Shown: positions 34,580 through 45,061 of the stretch, in pieces
Numbering within the stretch: position 1 is the first letter of the stretch
Layout: each line of letters starts with the position of its first letter
NCBI GenBank assembly: GCA_949752745.1
Contig: OX457031.1
Coordinates: 2,705,741 to 2,769,740 of the forward strand
Direction of reading: 5' to 3'
Length of the DNA stretch: 64,000 bases
DNA from: Protula sp. h YS-2021
Taxonomy: Eukaryota; Annelida; Polychaeta; Sabellida; Serpulidae
Made by a program: the position numbers and the translations under genes
Notes under the pieces: generated by a model
What the model was told of the DNA's origin: nothing
The model's input: the letters and a program-made list of their open reading frames with translations, nothing else
Database searches by the model: none

Positions 34580-35640
34580 GCTCTGTCTCTCTCTCCCCAC
34601 TCTTCTCTCTCTGTCTCCCTCTCTCTCTCTCTCTCTCTCCTCTCTCTCTCCTCTCTCTCCTCTCTCTCTCTGTCTCCCTCTCTCTCTCTCTCTCTCCCTC
34701 CTATCTCTCTCCCTCTCTCTCTCCCTCTCTCTCTCTCTCCCCCCTTCTGTCTCTCTGCCTGTGTTTCGCTGTTTGTTTGTCTGTCTCTCTCCCCCTATCT
34801 CTGTTTCGCTCTGTCTATCTGTGTGGTCTTTGGTATTTTACTTACAATGTATTCAGGAGTTGTTTGATTTGCTTTTATCTTCAAATCGAGTTTGAACATT
34901 ATTTTGTTGGTCGAACTCAACAATAGGAGAAGTTACGCATATTAAGTGAAACGACCAATAGCTTTTTGCGATGAAGTGATTTGCTTCTGATGTTATTAAT
35001 CTGGACCAATCAGAGCCAAGAGGTTTCTTTGATTGACAGCTGGGCGTGTTGACTGATGTGTGGCCGCCGTCCGTGTTTCTTTATTGTAAGGTATATACTT
35101 GCAGTACTCGTATCTGTACTCGTGTACTGCAGTCGTTCTTAGGTACTTGTTCTTTATGTAAATGTACATATTTAGCCAAATAATTGTCATGCATTTAGAT
35201 TTAAGATAGATAAAGATTTAGATAATTTTTTTTTTAACTTTTTGTTTTCTTTGATGCATATTTCAGCATTGTGTATATAACGGAGGGTGGGGGGGGGGGG
35301 GTATGGGTGGGGAAGGGGGGGGGGAGTAGGGGTTTGGTAAATTGAGGTCATATGACGCGAGGTGGTACTTAGTTTTTTTTCAGTACGGCTACAAAGCAAT
35401 CTGTCGTATTTTGAGTGGTAAAATAGCCCGATAAATACACACAGCCTGTACTCACCGCTCTTCCAGTATCGAAAAACCTCACGCTGTGCAGTACTGAAAT
35501 TGTGTACTTGACAGTGACATAACGACGTAACTATACCCGACAAAAAATTACCTAAGTTATAAGAGAATATATCGGAACACAAAATGATGAACGGATCCGA
35601 AAATCCTTCCTCGTCCTTGCGCACTATTTTCACTCTCCTT
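33850..35640. other. Spacer with CT-rich tract
   Basis: No gene recognised. Poly-G near 34,083-34,103 and 35,287-35,325, and a (CT)n tract at about 34,478-34,760 with TCTGTCTCCCTC interruptions. Confidence 0.6.
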
Positions 35641-36560
35641 TCTGGCTCGTGCTACTAAGTGCTGCCAGCTGTAGGAAGGTTGTCCGAATCGGTCCTCCCG
35701 CTCGTGGGGTTCAGGCTCGTGCTACCAGTGCTACAGGATGCAGGAGGGTTATTCAGATCAGTCCTCGCTCGTGAGGTTCAGGCTCGTGCTACCAGTGCTA
35801 CAGGATGCAGGAGGGTTATTCAGATCAGTCCTCGCTCGTGAGGTTCAGGCTCGTGCTACCAGTGCTACAGGATGCAGGAGGGTTATTCAGATCAGTCCTC
35901 GCTCGTGAGGTTCAGGCTTGTGCTACCGGTGCTACAGGCTGCGGGAGGGTTATTCAGATTAGTCCTCGCTCGTGAGGTTCAGGCTTGTACTACCAGTGCT
36001 ACAGGATGCAGGAGGGTTATTCAGATCAGTCCTCGCTCGTGAGGTTCAGGCTTGTACTACCAGTGCTACAGGATGCAGGAGGGTTATTCAGATCAGTCCT
36101 CGCTCGTGAGGTTCAGGCTTGTGCTACCGGTGCTACAGGCTGCGGGAGGGTTATTCAGATCAGTCCTCGCTCGTGAGGTTCAGGCTTGTACTACCAGTGC
36201 TACAGGCTGCAGGAGGGTTATTCAGATCAGTCCTCGCTCGTGAGGTTCAGGCTTGTACTACCAGTGCTACAGGCTGCAGGAGGGTTATTCAGATCAGTCC
36301 TCGCTCGTGAGGTTCAGGCTTGTACTACCAGTGCTACAGGCTGCAGGAGGGTTATTCAGATCAGTCCTCGCTCGTGAGGTTCAGGCTTGTACTACCAGTG
36401 CTACAGGCTGCAGGAGGGTTATTCAGATCAGTCCTCGCTCGTGAGGTTCAGGCTTGTACTACCAGTGCTACAGGATGTGGGAGGGTTGTCCAGATCAGTC
36501 CTTCCGCTCGTGGGGTTTAGGCTCGTGCTACTAGGGCTACCAGCTGTGGTGGGGGGGGGG
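35640..36560. repeat. 67-bp tandem repeat
   Basis: About 13 copies of a 67-bp unit containing GTGCTACAGGATGCAGGAGG and CAGTCCTCGCTCGTGAGGTT. Central copies are almost identical while the edge copies diverge, the usual pattern of array turnover. The 67-bp period shifts the frame at each copy, so the overlapping frames are not genes. Confidence 0.95.
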
Positions 36561-37009
36561 GGATTTGTCCGAATCAGTCCTCCAGATCTTATAGTGTTGT
36601 CACAGAGAGTGAGAGAGAAAGCGAGAGAGATAAATAGGGAAAGAGGGAGGAGGGGGAGGAGGGAGAGAGGGGCGGGGAGAGCGCCAGCCTTTGCCTTTGC
36701 GAAAGAGAGTGTCTTCGTGACGTTCAACGGGAGCGTCTGTGTATCTGTATGACTCCGCGTCTGGTTGTGAGCCGGAGAGAGTGTCTGTATGCCTGAGACT
36801 GAGCGTTTGTATGTCTTAGAGTGAGTGTCTGTGAGTATCTCTGCTTGGTTGTACGTGACTTTTAAAAGTCTTCCGGGTAAATCTCTTTTTTTTTTTTTTT
36901 TTTTTTGTTGTATCACATTTCTTCTCGAAAAATGTGATGCAACTGTCGATCGATTTATTTTTTTCTCATTCGAAATTTGCATGTCACGACGTTGTATGGC
37001 GTGTGTGTG

Positions 37010-38860
37010 AACAAAATTAAATGTGTGCAAGATGTCTCGAGAACGAAAAAGTCCGATCGACTGCAAACTTGATCTCTTTAATTCTTTGGCTAGACGGTTC
37101 CTTCAGCTTTTGACACATGTTGCGATATTAGAACAGGGCGTATGACGTCATTACGTAAACATCTTGTTTGCGAAATCTAGGAAGCCGCTGGACATCGGAG
37201 GAAGCTCAAACTTGGTGGGATTGTGGGTTGGATAGCTCCGAAAGGTTTCTGTCAAATTTTGTCCCAAAGTACACCAAACGAGTGCAGCGAATGACGTCAT
37301 CACGTAAAATATGTACATATCGAACTAGATGTGTGCAGATATCTCGATAACAGAAAGTCATTTCGACTCCAAATTTATTAGTCCCCCGCCGGGGGACTAT
37401 AGTTTTCGGGTTTGTCTGTCCGTCCGTCTGTCCGTGCCCACAATGATTATGTTATGTGGTGGATTTTCGGTACATCCGTCACTTATGCGGTTTTGCTCCT
37501 TATGTGGTGGTTCTTATGAGGTAGCCACATAAGCACCCATTGAGCACAAAATATACCACATAAGGGAGTCCGTCAAAGTCCGTAGATCAACTGTCCTGTA
37601 ACACCATCTGTTGGTAAATAATGCAACTATAAAGCTAATTTCTAAAGCAAATAAGAAAGAGCAGCATTTGTTTAAATCCCGCTGTGGGGTGGGGAGAATC
37701 TTAAGAATACACTAACTGCGTTCTGTTCCGTGCATTTCTTCATTCTTCCTTCTTTTTTCCCCCCACTTGTTTCTTTAGCAAGTGCATCCTGATATACCCA
37801 TCCTAGTTGGTGAATGGGACGTTAAACACCAAACAAACATTAAACACCAAAGAGACAAACACTTTGTTTAAAACTAGAAAGAATCCGCTACTTAGCGGAA
37901 TTGGCCCACTTGCAAAACCCACCAAAGAAAATATTTGCATTACATTATGACCAAAAACCTAAAAGTCGAGCAGTACCCCCTTCTTTATCATCGCTTTCGT
38001 CCAACGGGCTCAAAATGAACCCCAAATCCCTCTGTCTATAACCCTGATCGAGATAAAAGTCAACTTCCGGTTTTTGACCTTGACCGTGACCCAGAAATTT
38101 AAGGTAAACGTTGTTTAGGCTCAAAGCGTCAAAAATGAGGTCACAATCGCTCTATATCTAACCGTGTTTGAGATAATAGTCAACTTCCAGTTTTTGACGT
38201 TGACCGTGACTGAGAACATTTGAGGTCACCGAGGAATTTTTTATGTGACGTTATTTGGGCGGAAAGGGTCGAAAATGAACTAAAAATCGCTCTATCTCTA
38301 ATCGTGTTCGAGATAACAGTCAGCTTCCGGTTTTTGACCTGGACCATGACCGAGAACATCAAGGTCACCGACGCATTTCTAAAGTAACATTATTTGCGCA
38401 CAAAGGGGTTCAAAATGAGCTCAAAATAGCTCTATCTCTAACCGTTTTCGAGATAATAGTCGAAAATGTTTGTTGTTAGGCAAACTATCTCGATAGAAGG
38501 ATATCGGATTGACTTCAAAGTTGGCGTAGGTATTCCTTGGAAAAGTTGCCCAGTTTTTTTGTGGTAAATATTAAATTCTTGTAGAAAATTAAGAACACCC
38601 GCCCCTCCCCCCCCCCCTCCCACCATCCTGCATTCTCTAGACTGCAAGATTTCTCAGCCACTGAAAGAGCGGGAGAAGTTTGTTTGGAGTAGAACGAACG
38701 ATAACGTCATTTGACGTCATGATGTAAAAAGTTGTCTGTTAAGGAAATTATCGATCGCGGAAAGTCAGATCTACTTCAAACTTCGCATAGTTATTCTTTG
38801 TATAAGTTTTACGATTTTTGTTAAACATTAAACCCGTAAAAAATTACGTGATATATTCTG
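37010..38860. repeat. Diverged repeats with ATCTCGATAAC and CTTCCGGTTTTTGACC units
   Basis: A motif like ATATCTCGATAACAGAAAGT followed by GACTYCAAA recurs near 37,030, 37,340, 38,485 and 38,750, often with TGACGTCATNACGTAAA nearby. Between 37,980 and 38,460 four copies of a ~125-bp unit carry GCTCTATCTCTAA and AGTCAACTTCCGGTTTTTGA. A hairpin GAATCCGCTACTTAGCGGAATT-like stem sits at 37,880. Unclassified repeat family. Confidence 0.6.
37381..37436. repeat. Hairpin plus TCTGTCCGTCCG module
   Basis: GTCCCCCGCCGGGGGAC (37381-37397) is a perfect stem, followed by TATAG and TCTGTCCGTCCGTCTGTCCG. Same layout as at 18,306 and 27,605. Confidence 0.65.
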
Positions 38861-39606
38861 CAGTCGCTAAATCTACCCATCCCACACCAACCACTTTTTT
38901 CCACTCTTTTGTTAACCAAGCATGGTGATTTCAGCGTTTTGCTGAACATTCACGAATGTTCCTGCATTCGTTTGACATAATTGACAATAAAGGCAACATA
39001 AATATCGATCGATGCATATTTCTTCCATCGCCTGTAATTGACCTCTTGAGTGTTACTCACCCACAGCTATTACGAAGCTGTAACTTAATCAAGGGGTCAG
39101 TGTCAATTGTGCGTTAGGAGGTCCTTATCTCCTATTTCAGGGTGGGTATGAGAAAGTTAAACACCTGCGTTTTATGAATATACAAAGAAATCTGACACCG
39201 TTCATTGTGGCTAGGGGTTTGAGGAAGCGATAGAGAAAATAACATTCCAGGTATAGCCATAAAAGCATAGAGCACAGTTTCTTCACTAAAGCAATTGTAA
39301 ATAGGTTAGTGTTTTAGGTTTTTCAAAAATTCGTGAAGTTTAGCCGCACTCAGAAGATGGGGGAGGAACACGCAATTGTTTTAGGGTAGGGGCGATGTAC
39401 TGTAATCCAAATGTAATAGATCGTTTGTATTGCAGATTTTCAGAACATTTTGTGGCCGTTTTGCGTGTATACTTCTTGTTTACTGTTTAAATTTTTGACA
39501 GTGAAGTGCGATTATGTTTGCAGGAGGTAATCTTTTATTTTGGTAAAAAGGAAAATGGTTATTGGGGACTTCTGGGTTTAGTCTGGGAGACATTTATTTT
39601 TGTTTA

Positions 39607-39608
<2 letters not shown>

Positions 39609-39680
<72 letters not shown>
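39609..39680. repeat. (GA)n microsatellite
   Basis: About 35 uninterrupted GA units. Confidence 0.95.
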
Positions 39681-39966
39681 AAACAGGCGTAGATTGAAAG
39701 TGTGGTATAAACTTGTACGCTTGCGTTTTGTATGCACTGGCCGCCCTACTTTGCCACGTGATCAAATCAGAAAAAAATTAATGTGCGATGCCGATGCCAA
39801 TGTAAGTTCGTTAAAATAGGCTAGATCGCTTCTTCAAAAGCCTAAAAACTTTAAGATTTTTGGAAATTTTAAGATCCAACCCCAAACCCCGCATTCTCCT
39901 CTACCACTGAAAGGAACTTGTACGTGTATTTTAAAAGGCTATAAAATAATGCCTAGCTGTCACACC

Positions 39967-40027
39967 AGTAGGGGGAAACGGGGATTCTGGAACAATTCTG
40001 GAACAGAATCCCCGTTTTCCCCCTACT
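39967..40027. mobile_element. 61-bp miniature inverted-repeat element, 6-bp target duplication
   Basis: Starts AGTAGGGGGAAACGGGG and ends with its inverse (CCCCGTTTTCCCCCTACT). The two 23/24-bp arms differ by one base gap and enclose only 14 bp. It is flanked on both sides by CACACC (39961-39966 and 40028-40033). The terminal sequence and 6-bp duplication match those of the 8.3-kb element 0.5 kb away, so this looks like an extreme deletion derivative of the same or a sister family. Confidence 0.82.
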
Positions 40028-40548
40028 CACACCTCTTGCAGTTTCTGTGCTAAAACTTAATAGTATATTTGCATGTTTGTCTTGCGCCACCTGGTTGTTC
40101 GACACAAGAAAAATTATTGATCCCCTCCCAGGAAACACCTGTTCCTATTTATTTTTCTATCACCTGTGTGCAAGAATTACTGAATTCCATCTTTCATAAA
40201 GATATTGATTTTTTAAAAAAATATGATATTGGTTAAGAGAAGCTGAAGAGTTAAAATGATTAATTTGAATGACGTTTTGAAAACACCATTAAAAATTGAT
40301 TTACATTGTAGCTTATTTTTATTAGAATAAATGCGAATATATATTCTACTACAGCATCGCCGAGAACGACAATGAGATTATGCTTGAGGTAAAGTAGTTT
40401 TATCGGAAGACATAGAGAAAATCGCTATTGAAAGGTACCTCAGACCAGGAATAGATCATCTTATTTTCCATTACCTCTTCGGTTCATGCAAAAAAAAAAA
40501 AAATAAAAAATAAAAAACAAAAAAACAAAAACAAAAAAAAAAACAATG

Positions 40549-40554
40549 AGTGTG
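40549..40554. repeat. Target-site duplication, left
   Basis: AGTGTG, repeated exactly at 48852-48857 right after the other end of the element. Confidence 0.85.
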
Positions 40555-41432
40555 AGTAGGGGAAAAGTGGGGGTTCTAAAACAGGAAGTGACGTCATAAT
40601 GACGTCAGGAGGTGTTTTAGAAGCCCCATGGGGTTTCTAAAACAGTGACGTCATAATGACGTCACTGTGGGGAAAACCCGATCGATAAATTTCAGAGTGC
40701 ACTCGTACAGAGTGTGGGGGGAAAACCCGATCGATAAATTTCAGAGTGCACTCGTACAGAGTGTGGGGGAAAACCCGATCGATAAATTTCAGAGTGCACT
40801 CGTACAGAGTGTGGGGGAAAACCCGATCGATAAATTTTAGAGTGCACTCGTTCAGAGCGTGGGAACGATCAATAAATTTGAGAAGGAATGGGATTTTCAG
40901 CAGGATAAAAGTGTGGCTCCGAAAACAGGAAGGGACGTCATAATGACGTCACGAGGTGTTTTCGGAGCCCCATGGGGCTCCGAAAACAGTGACGTGATTG
41001 TTTTCGAATTCGCATGGGTATTTTGAAACAGGTAATCGAAAGAGCGCGCGCCCGTTCAATGACGTCATGATGACGTCATCATGACGTTATAATGACGTCA
41101 TCATGATGACGTTATAATGACGTCATCATGACGTTATAATGGCGTCATCATCATGACGTTATAATGACGTCATCATGACGTTATCATGACGTCATCATCA
41201 TGACGTTATAATGACGTCATTATGACGTTATCATGACGTTATCATGACGTCATCATGATGTTATTGCATATTAAGACAGTTCTAAGCAGGATAACCCTAA
41301 GTGGCCTGTCAATCATCATGACGTCATTAGTCACATGACCTGTCAATCATCATTGGTCACATGACCTGTCAATCATGTGTGGTGTGATTCCAACCGCATA
41401 TGAGGAATATTTTCCTGCTCATTAACCTTCTG

Positions 41433-41517
41433 GCCTGAATGGCTCAGTTGGTAGAGCAGAGGACCCGTAAGCGGACCCATGATCTGAAGGTCGGTGGATC
41501 GAACCCGCCCTCGGGCA
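41433..41517 (+). tRNA. tRNA-Met-like unit in left arm, 12-nt insertion
   Basis: GCCTGAA...CTCGGGCA pairs as acceptor, A box GGCTCAGTTGG and B box GGATCGAACCC are present and the T stem GGTGG/CCGCC pairs. 85 nt long; removing a 12-nt block created by a repeat of GGACCC leaves an anticodon loop CCCATGA (CAT, Met) followed by TCTGAAGGTC, as in elongator tRNA-Met. TTTT follows. The insertion could be an intron or damage. Confidence 0.6.
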
Positions 41518-41833
41518 TCATTTTCATATCATGGGTCCTCAATCTTAGAAGACCCCCCCCCCCCAGGATCAAGACATGACATGAATCGGACCCCCCCCCC
41601 CCCCCAGGACCAGGACATGACATGAATTGACCTCCCCCCCCCAGGACCAAGACATGACATGAATCGGACCCCCCCCCCCCAGGACCAAGACATGACATGT
41701 ATCGGACCCCCTCCCCCGGACCAAGACATGGCATGTATCGGACATAGTCATATAGCTATATGACTATGTAATTGCTATGTGAACATAATTAGTTTCAAGT
41801 ATGTATGTCATTATCAGATCGTTTAACAGTCAA

Positions 41834-41906
41834 GCCGCGATAGCTCACTTGGCAGAGCAAACGGCTAGCAACCTGAGAGTCCCGGGATCGATACCACATC
41901 GGGGCA
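41834..41906 (+). tRNA. tRNA-like unit (AGC loop) in left arm
   Basis: Exactly 73 nt from GCCGCGA to TCGGGGCA, with acceptor pairing (one mismatch), D arm GCTC/GAGC, loop CTAGCAA with U33 and anticodon AGC (Ala), and a B-box-like GGATCGATACC. Anticodon and T stems pair poorly, so it is probably not a functional tRNA. Poly-T follows directly. Confidence 0.5.
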
Positions 41907-42009
41907 AACTTTTTTTTGGTTTTTTGTTCACTTTTATGACTCTGTGACATTATGTGACAACATGTGACTGTGACATCATGTGACTCTGTGACATTATGTG
42001 ACTGTGACT

Positions 42010-42049
<40 letters not shown>

Positions 42050-43683
42050 AATGGCTATATTTCTATGTCTATTTTCACTATTATTATGATAATATTTAAT
42101 TAGTCAAATTTCAATGGTTCTAACCACACAGCATAGGAATAAGTACATGTGTACAGAGTGTGGGGAAACCGATCAATAAATTTTAGAGTGCACTCGTTCA
42201 GAGTGTGGAGGAAACCGATCGATAAAATTTCAGAGTGCACCCGTTCAGACCGTGGGAACGATCGATAAATTTGAAAACATCAAAGGCCTAGACCGTGGGA
42301 ACGATCGATAAATTTGAAAACATCAAAGGCCTAGACCGTGGGAACGATCAATAAATTTCAGAGTGCACTAATTCAGAGCGTGGGAACGATCAATAAATTT
42401 GAGAAGGAATGGGATTTTCCACAACTCTATGTTTTATGTTATAGTAGTTGGAAAATGACACTTCTAAAGCACATTTAACAAATGTAGGTTTTTATAACAT
42501 ATAATATATAAAATAAGTTTGAACATTTTAGCATGCTACTTATTTAAATGTTCTAAAGTTATAGTAGTGGAAAAATGGTGGTTCTAGACCAACTTTAACA
42601 AATTTAGTTTTTAACACCATATGATATATAAAATAAGTTTGAACATTTTAGCATGCTACTTATTTGAATATTCTAAAGTCATAGTAGTGGAAAAATGATG
42701 GTTCTAGACCAACTTTAACAAATTTTGTTTTTTGACAAAATATGATGTATAAAATAAGTTTGAACATTTTACCATGGTGTAGTAGGGTAAAAATAAGGGT
42801 TCTAGACCAACTTTAACAAATTTAGTTTTTAACACCATATGATATATAAAATAAGTTTGAACATTTTAGCATGCTAGTTATTTGAATATTCTAAAGTCAT
42901 AGTAGTGGAAAAATGGTGGTTCTAGACCAATTTTAACAAATTTTGTTTTTTGACAAAATATGATGTATAAAATAAGTTTGAACATTTTACCATGGTGTAG
43001 TAGGGTAAAAATAAGGGTTCTAGACCAACTTGAACAAATTTTTGTTTTTTTGACAACATATGATGTATAAAATAAGTTTGAACATTTTACCATGGTGTAG
43101 TAAGGTCAAAATCAGGGTTCTAGACCAACTTTAACAAATTTAGTTTTTTACACGTTTCAGACGATTCTACCACTTGGTTGGTTGGTTGATTGTTGGAAAA
43201 TGGGAAGTGAAAATGTGGATAGTTATGTAGGAAAACTGCGCCCATTCAAAAGACGTGTTCGAATGGCAAGCCCATTTTAAAGACGTGTTCGAATGGCAAG
43301 CCCATTTTAAAGACGTGTTCGAATGGCAAGCCCATTTTAAAGACGTGTTCGAATAATTTTTGAAAGATATTACGTCGTGGTATTGTTCAACAAATTGTTC
43401 AACATGTTCAACACGTTCAACATGTTCAACATGTTCAACAAGTTCAACATGTTCAACATGTTCAACAAGTTGTTCAACATGTTCAACAAGTTCAACATGT
43501 TCAACATGTTCAACATGTTCAACAAGTTCAACAAGTTCAACATGTTCAACTTGTTCAACATGTTCAACAAGTTGTTCAACATGTTTAACATGTTGTTGTT
43601 CAACATGTTGTTCAACAAGTTGTATATAGAGCTATGTTTAAAGACTTTCTCATCATTTGAATAGTGTAGGTTGAACCGAAAGG

Positions 43684-43743
43684 ATGTATACATGCAACAT
43701 TTGTTCGAAATCTTACAATTGGCTGCAAAGTCGCATATGGTAA
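43684..43743 (+). pseudogene. Truncated 5' copy of the zinc-finger gene in the left arm
   Basis: The left arm carries the ATG and the next codons of the zinc-finger gene (MYTCNICSKSYNW, then L for P and QS), then leaves homology and stops at 43741. The inverted repeat therefore ends inside that gene, so each arm holds the same promoter and start region. Confidence 0.85.
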
Positions 43744-43808
43744 AATTATTTCTAAACATTTTAGGACATAGTGTGTCCAACCTCGAGTGTGGCAGCTCCC
43801 TATAGAGC

Positions 43809-43845
43809 ATAAAAGGTACCTACCCTCAGACATAACGCACATTCT
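43809..43845 (+). promoter_or_regulatory. Core promoter of the PC4-like gene
   Basis: ATAAAAGG at 43809-43816 is a TATA-type box; 25-30 bp on, CACATTC (about 43,838-43,844) is initiator-like. The ATG at 43870 follows closely. It lies in the unique centre, not in the arm. Confidence 0.5.
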
Positions 43846-43869
43846 GTATCAACATACTGAAGAGTGAAC

Positions 43870-44412
43870 ATGTCTGCAGTGAGTGAACAACAACTACCAT
43901 CTATGGCAATGCCTGCAGAAAATTTTATAGCAAAGCCTGAGACAATACCTACAGCAAAGTCTAAGGCAATGCCCATGGTAAAGTCTAAGGCGAAGTCACG
44001 TCAGCAGCGTCAAAAGCGACCACATCTTAGAAAGATAAAAAGAGATGAGTTACCAGCTATGACGCCGCCGTGTAAAATGCGAAAAAATACGACAGAGCCT
44101 AATGTGAAGCGAGAACCGGAGCGTAAAGCTGATACCACTATGAAGAAGATGCGTGTAGACGATTCACCGGTTATGATACCCATTAATGGAGAAAAATATA
44201 TTAAATTGGTGAATTATCAACAGAAAGTGATGGTTAACATTCGTAAATATATTACGAATCATGCATCTGGGAGGTTATATCCTACCAAGAAGGGAATTTT
44301 GTTGTCATTGAAAGACTGGCACATGTTGAAGAAGCAAATGACGTCAGTGGATCTCATGCTTCAGAAAATGGATCTGTATAAATGCAGTGACTGTCAGAAG
44401 ATGGTTGAGTAG
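43870..44412 (+). CDS. PC4-like single-stranded DNA-binding protein of the element
   Basis: 180 codons, intronless, ATG 43870 (GAACATG). Residues 1-100 are basic and disordered (KSKAKSRQQRQKR, KMRKN). Residues about 104-161 match the PC4/p15 transcription coactivator domain: INGEKYIKLVNYQQKVMVNI, then GRLYPTKKGILLSLKDW, the beta-sheet and helix that in PC4 dimerise and bind single-stranded DNA. A CxxC (172 and 175) near the end is additional. PC4-like domains also occur in phages and large DNA viruses as replication or transcription factors. In this element it may coat the single strands that a 3-kb inverted repeat exposes during replication, or activate its own promoter; that is inference. 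AATAAA at 44730. Confidence 0.82.
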   Translation: MSAVSEQQLPSMAMPAENFIAKPETIPTAKSKAMPMVKSKAKSRQQRQKRPHLRKIKRDELPAMTPPCKMRKNTTEPNVKREPERKADTTMKKMRVDDSPVMIPINGEKYIKLVNYQQKVMVNIRKYITNHASGRLYPTKKGILLSLKDWHMLKKQMTSVDLMLQKMDLYKCSDCQKMVE

Positions 44413-44729
44413 ACAGCGAGATGACTGTATACAGTTTTAACAGCATGACGAGCTTAGTGGATGCTGTGATTTCATCACAGTGCAGAAGATTGGACCGACG
44501 GTTTTGAAGCTTGACAAGAACTTAGCTTTGACTCATATGGACATGTACATTTGATATGTATTTCAAATTAAATTGTCTTCATATGTAGACTATGAAATTA
44601 ACTTTATCTATGTTCATGTGAAGTCAGTTGTTATAAAATTTTAAGTTTAGTTCTTCTGCACATGTATTAACATAATATGTATTTGAAATAGTTTTGTTTT
44701 TATCATAATTGTACATATTTGTAATGTTC

Positions 44730-44735
44730 AATAAA
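44730..44735 (+). terminator. Polyadenylation signal of the PC4-like gene
   Basis: AATAAA about 320 bp after the stop, followed by AT-rich DNA. Confidence 0.6.
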
Positions 44736-44779
44736 AACACATATGATGCTTTTCAACTTTTTATTTTTCTCATATAATA

Positions 44780-44890
44780 CTTGGATATAATACATAATAA
44801 AACAATACTTGGATATAATACATAATAAAACAATACTTGAATATAATACATAATAATACAATTCTTGAATATAATACATAATAATACAAA
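44780..44890. repeat. ~31-bp tandem repeat between the convergent genes
   Basis: Four copies of ACTTGGATATAATACATAAT plus a short A-rich tail, located between the two genes' 3' ends. Confidence 0.85.
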
Positions 44891-45034
44891 ATTAACTATA
44901 ATACCCAATATATGATATATGGTTTACGGGTCAATTAAAACCGTGTCAGGAACCTTACGACTTTATATGTTGTAAAGCAAGACATATATTACACAACGCT
45001 TAAGTTAATAAAATATTACCACATTTATAAAGTC

Positions 45035-45040
45035 TTTATT
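45035..45040 (-). terminator. Polyadenylation signal of the zinc-finger gene
   Basis: TTTATT on the plus strand, i.e. AATAAA on the minus strand, 22 bp after the stop. Confidence 0.6.
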
Positions 45041-45061
45041 ATAAAGTTTAGTCAAATAAGT

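Larger units (their letters stand above)
40555..43732. repeat. Left terminal inverted repeat
   Basis: From the tip inward: CRE-type palindromes and a GCCCCATGGGG hairpin; about four 48-bp repeats with CCCGATCGATAAATT; a field of TGACGTCA/TGACGTTA motifs (41,060-41,275); three CCTGTCAATCAT repeats; a tRNA-like unit; five ~36-bp CATGACATGAATCGGACC + poly-C repeats; a perfect 26-bp palindrome centred near 41,755; a second tRNA-like unit; ATGTGACTSTGACA repeats and poly-T; ~120-bp repeats (42,420-43,150); four 30-bp repeats with AAAGACGTGTTCG; a GTTCAACAT minisatellite (43,383-43,615); and the first 16 codons of the zinc-finger gene. Confidence 0.9.

Noticed and set aside
35659..36752. Series of overlapping frames sharing YYQCYRLQEGYSDQSS
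   Set aside because: Artefact of the 67-bp repeat, which shifts frame each copy and reads stops regularly.
43360..43664. STCSTCST / NMFNMFNK frames near the element centre
   Set aside because: Translations of the GTTCAACAT minisatellite within the arm.
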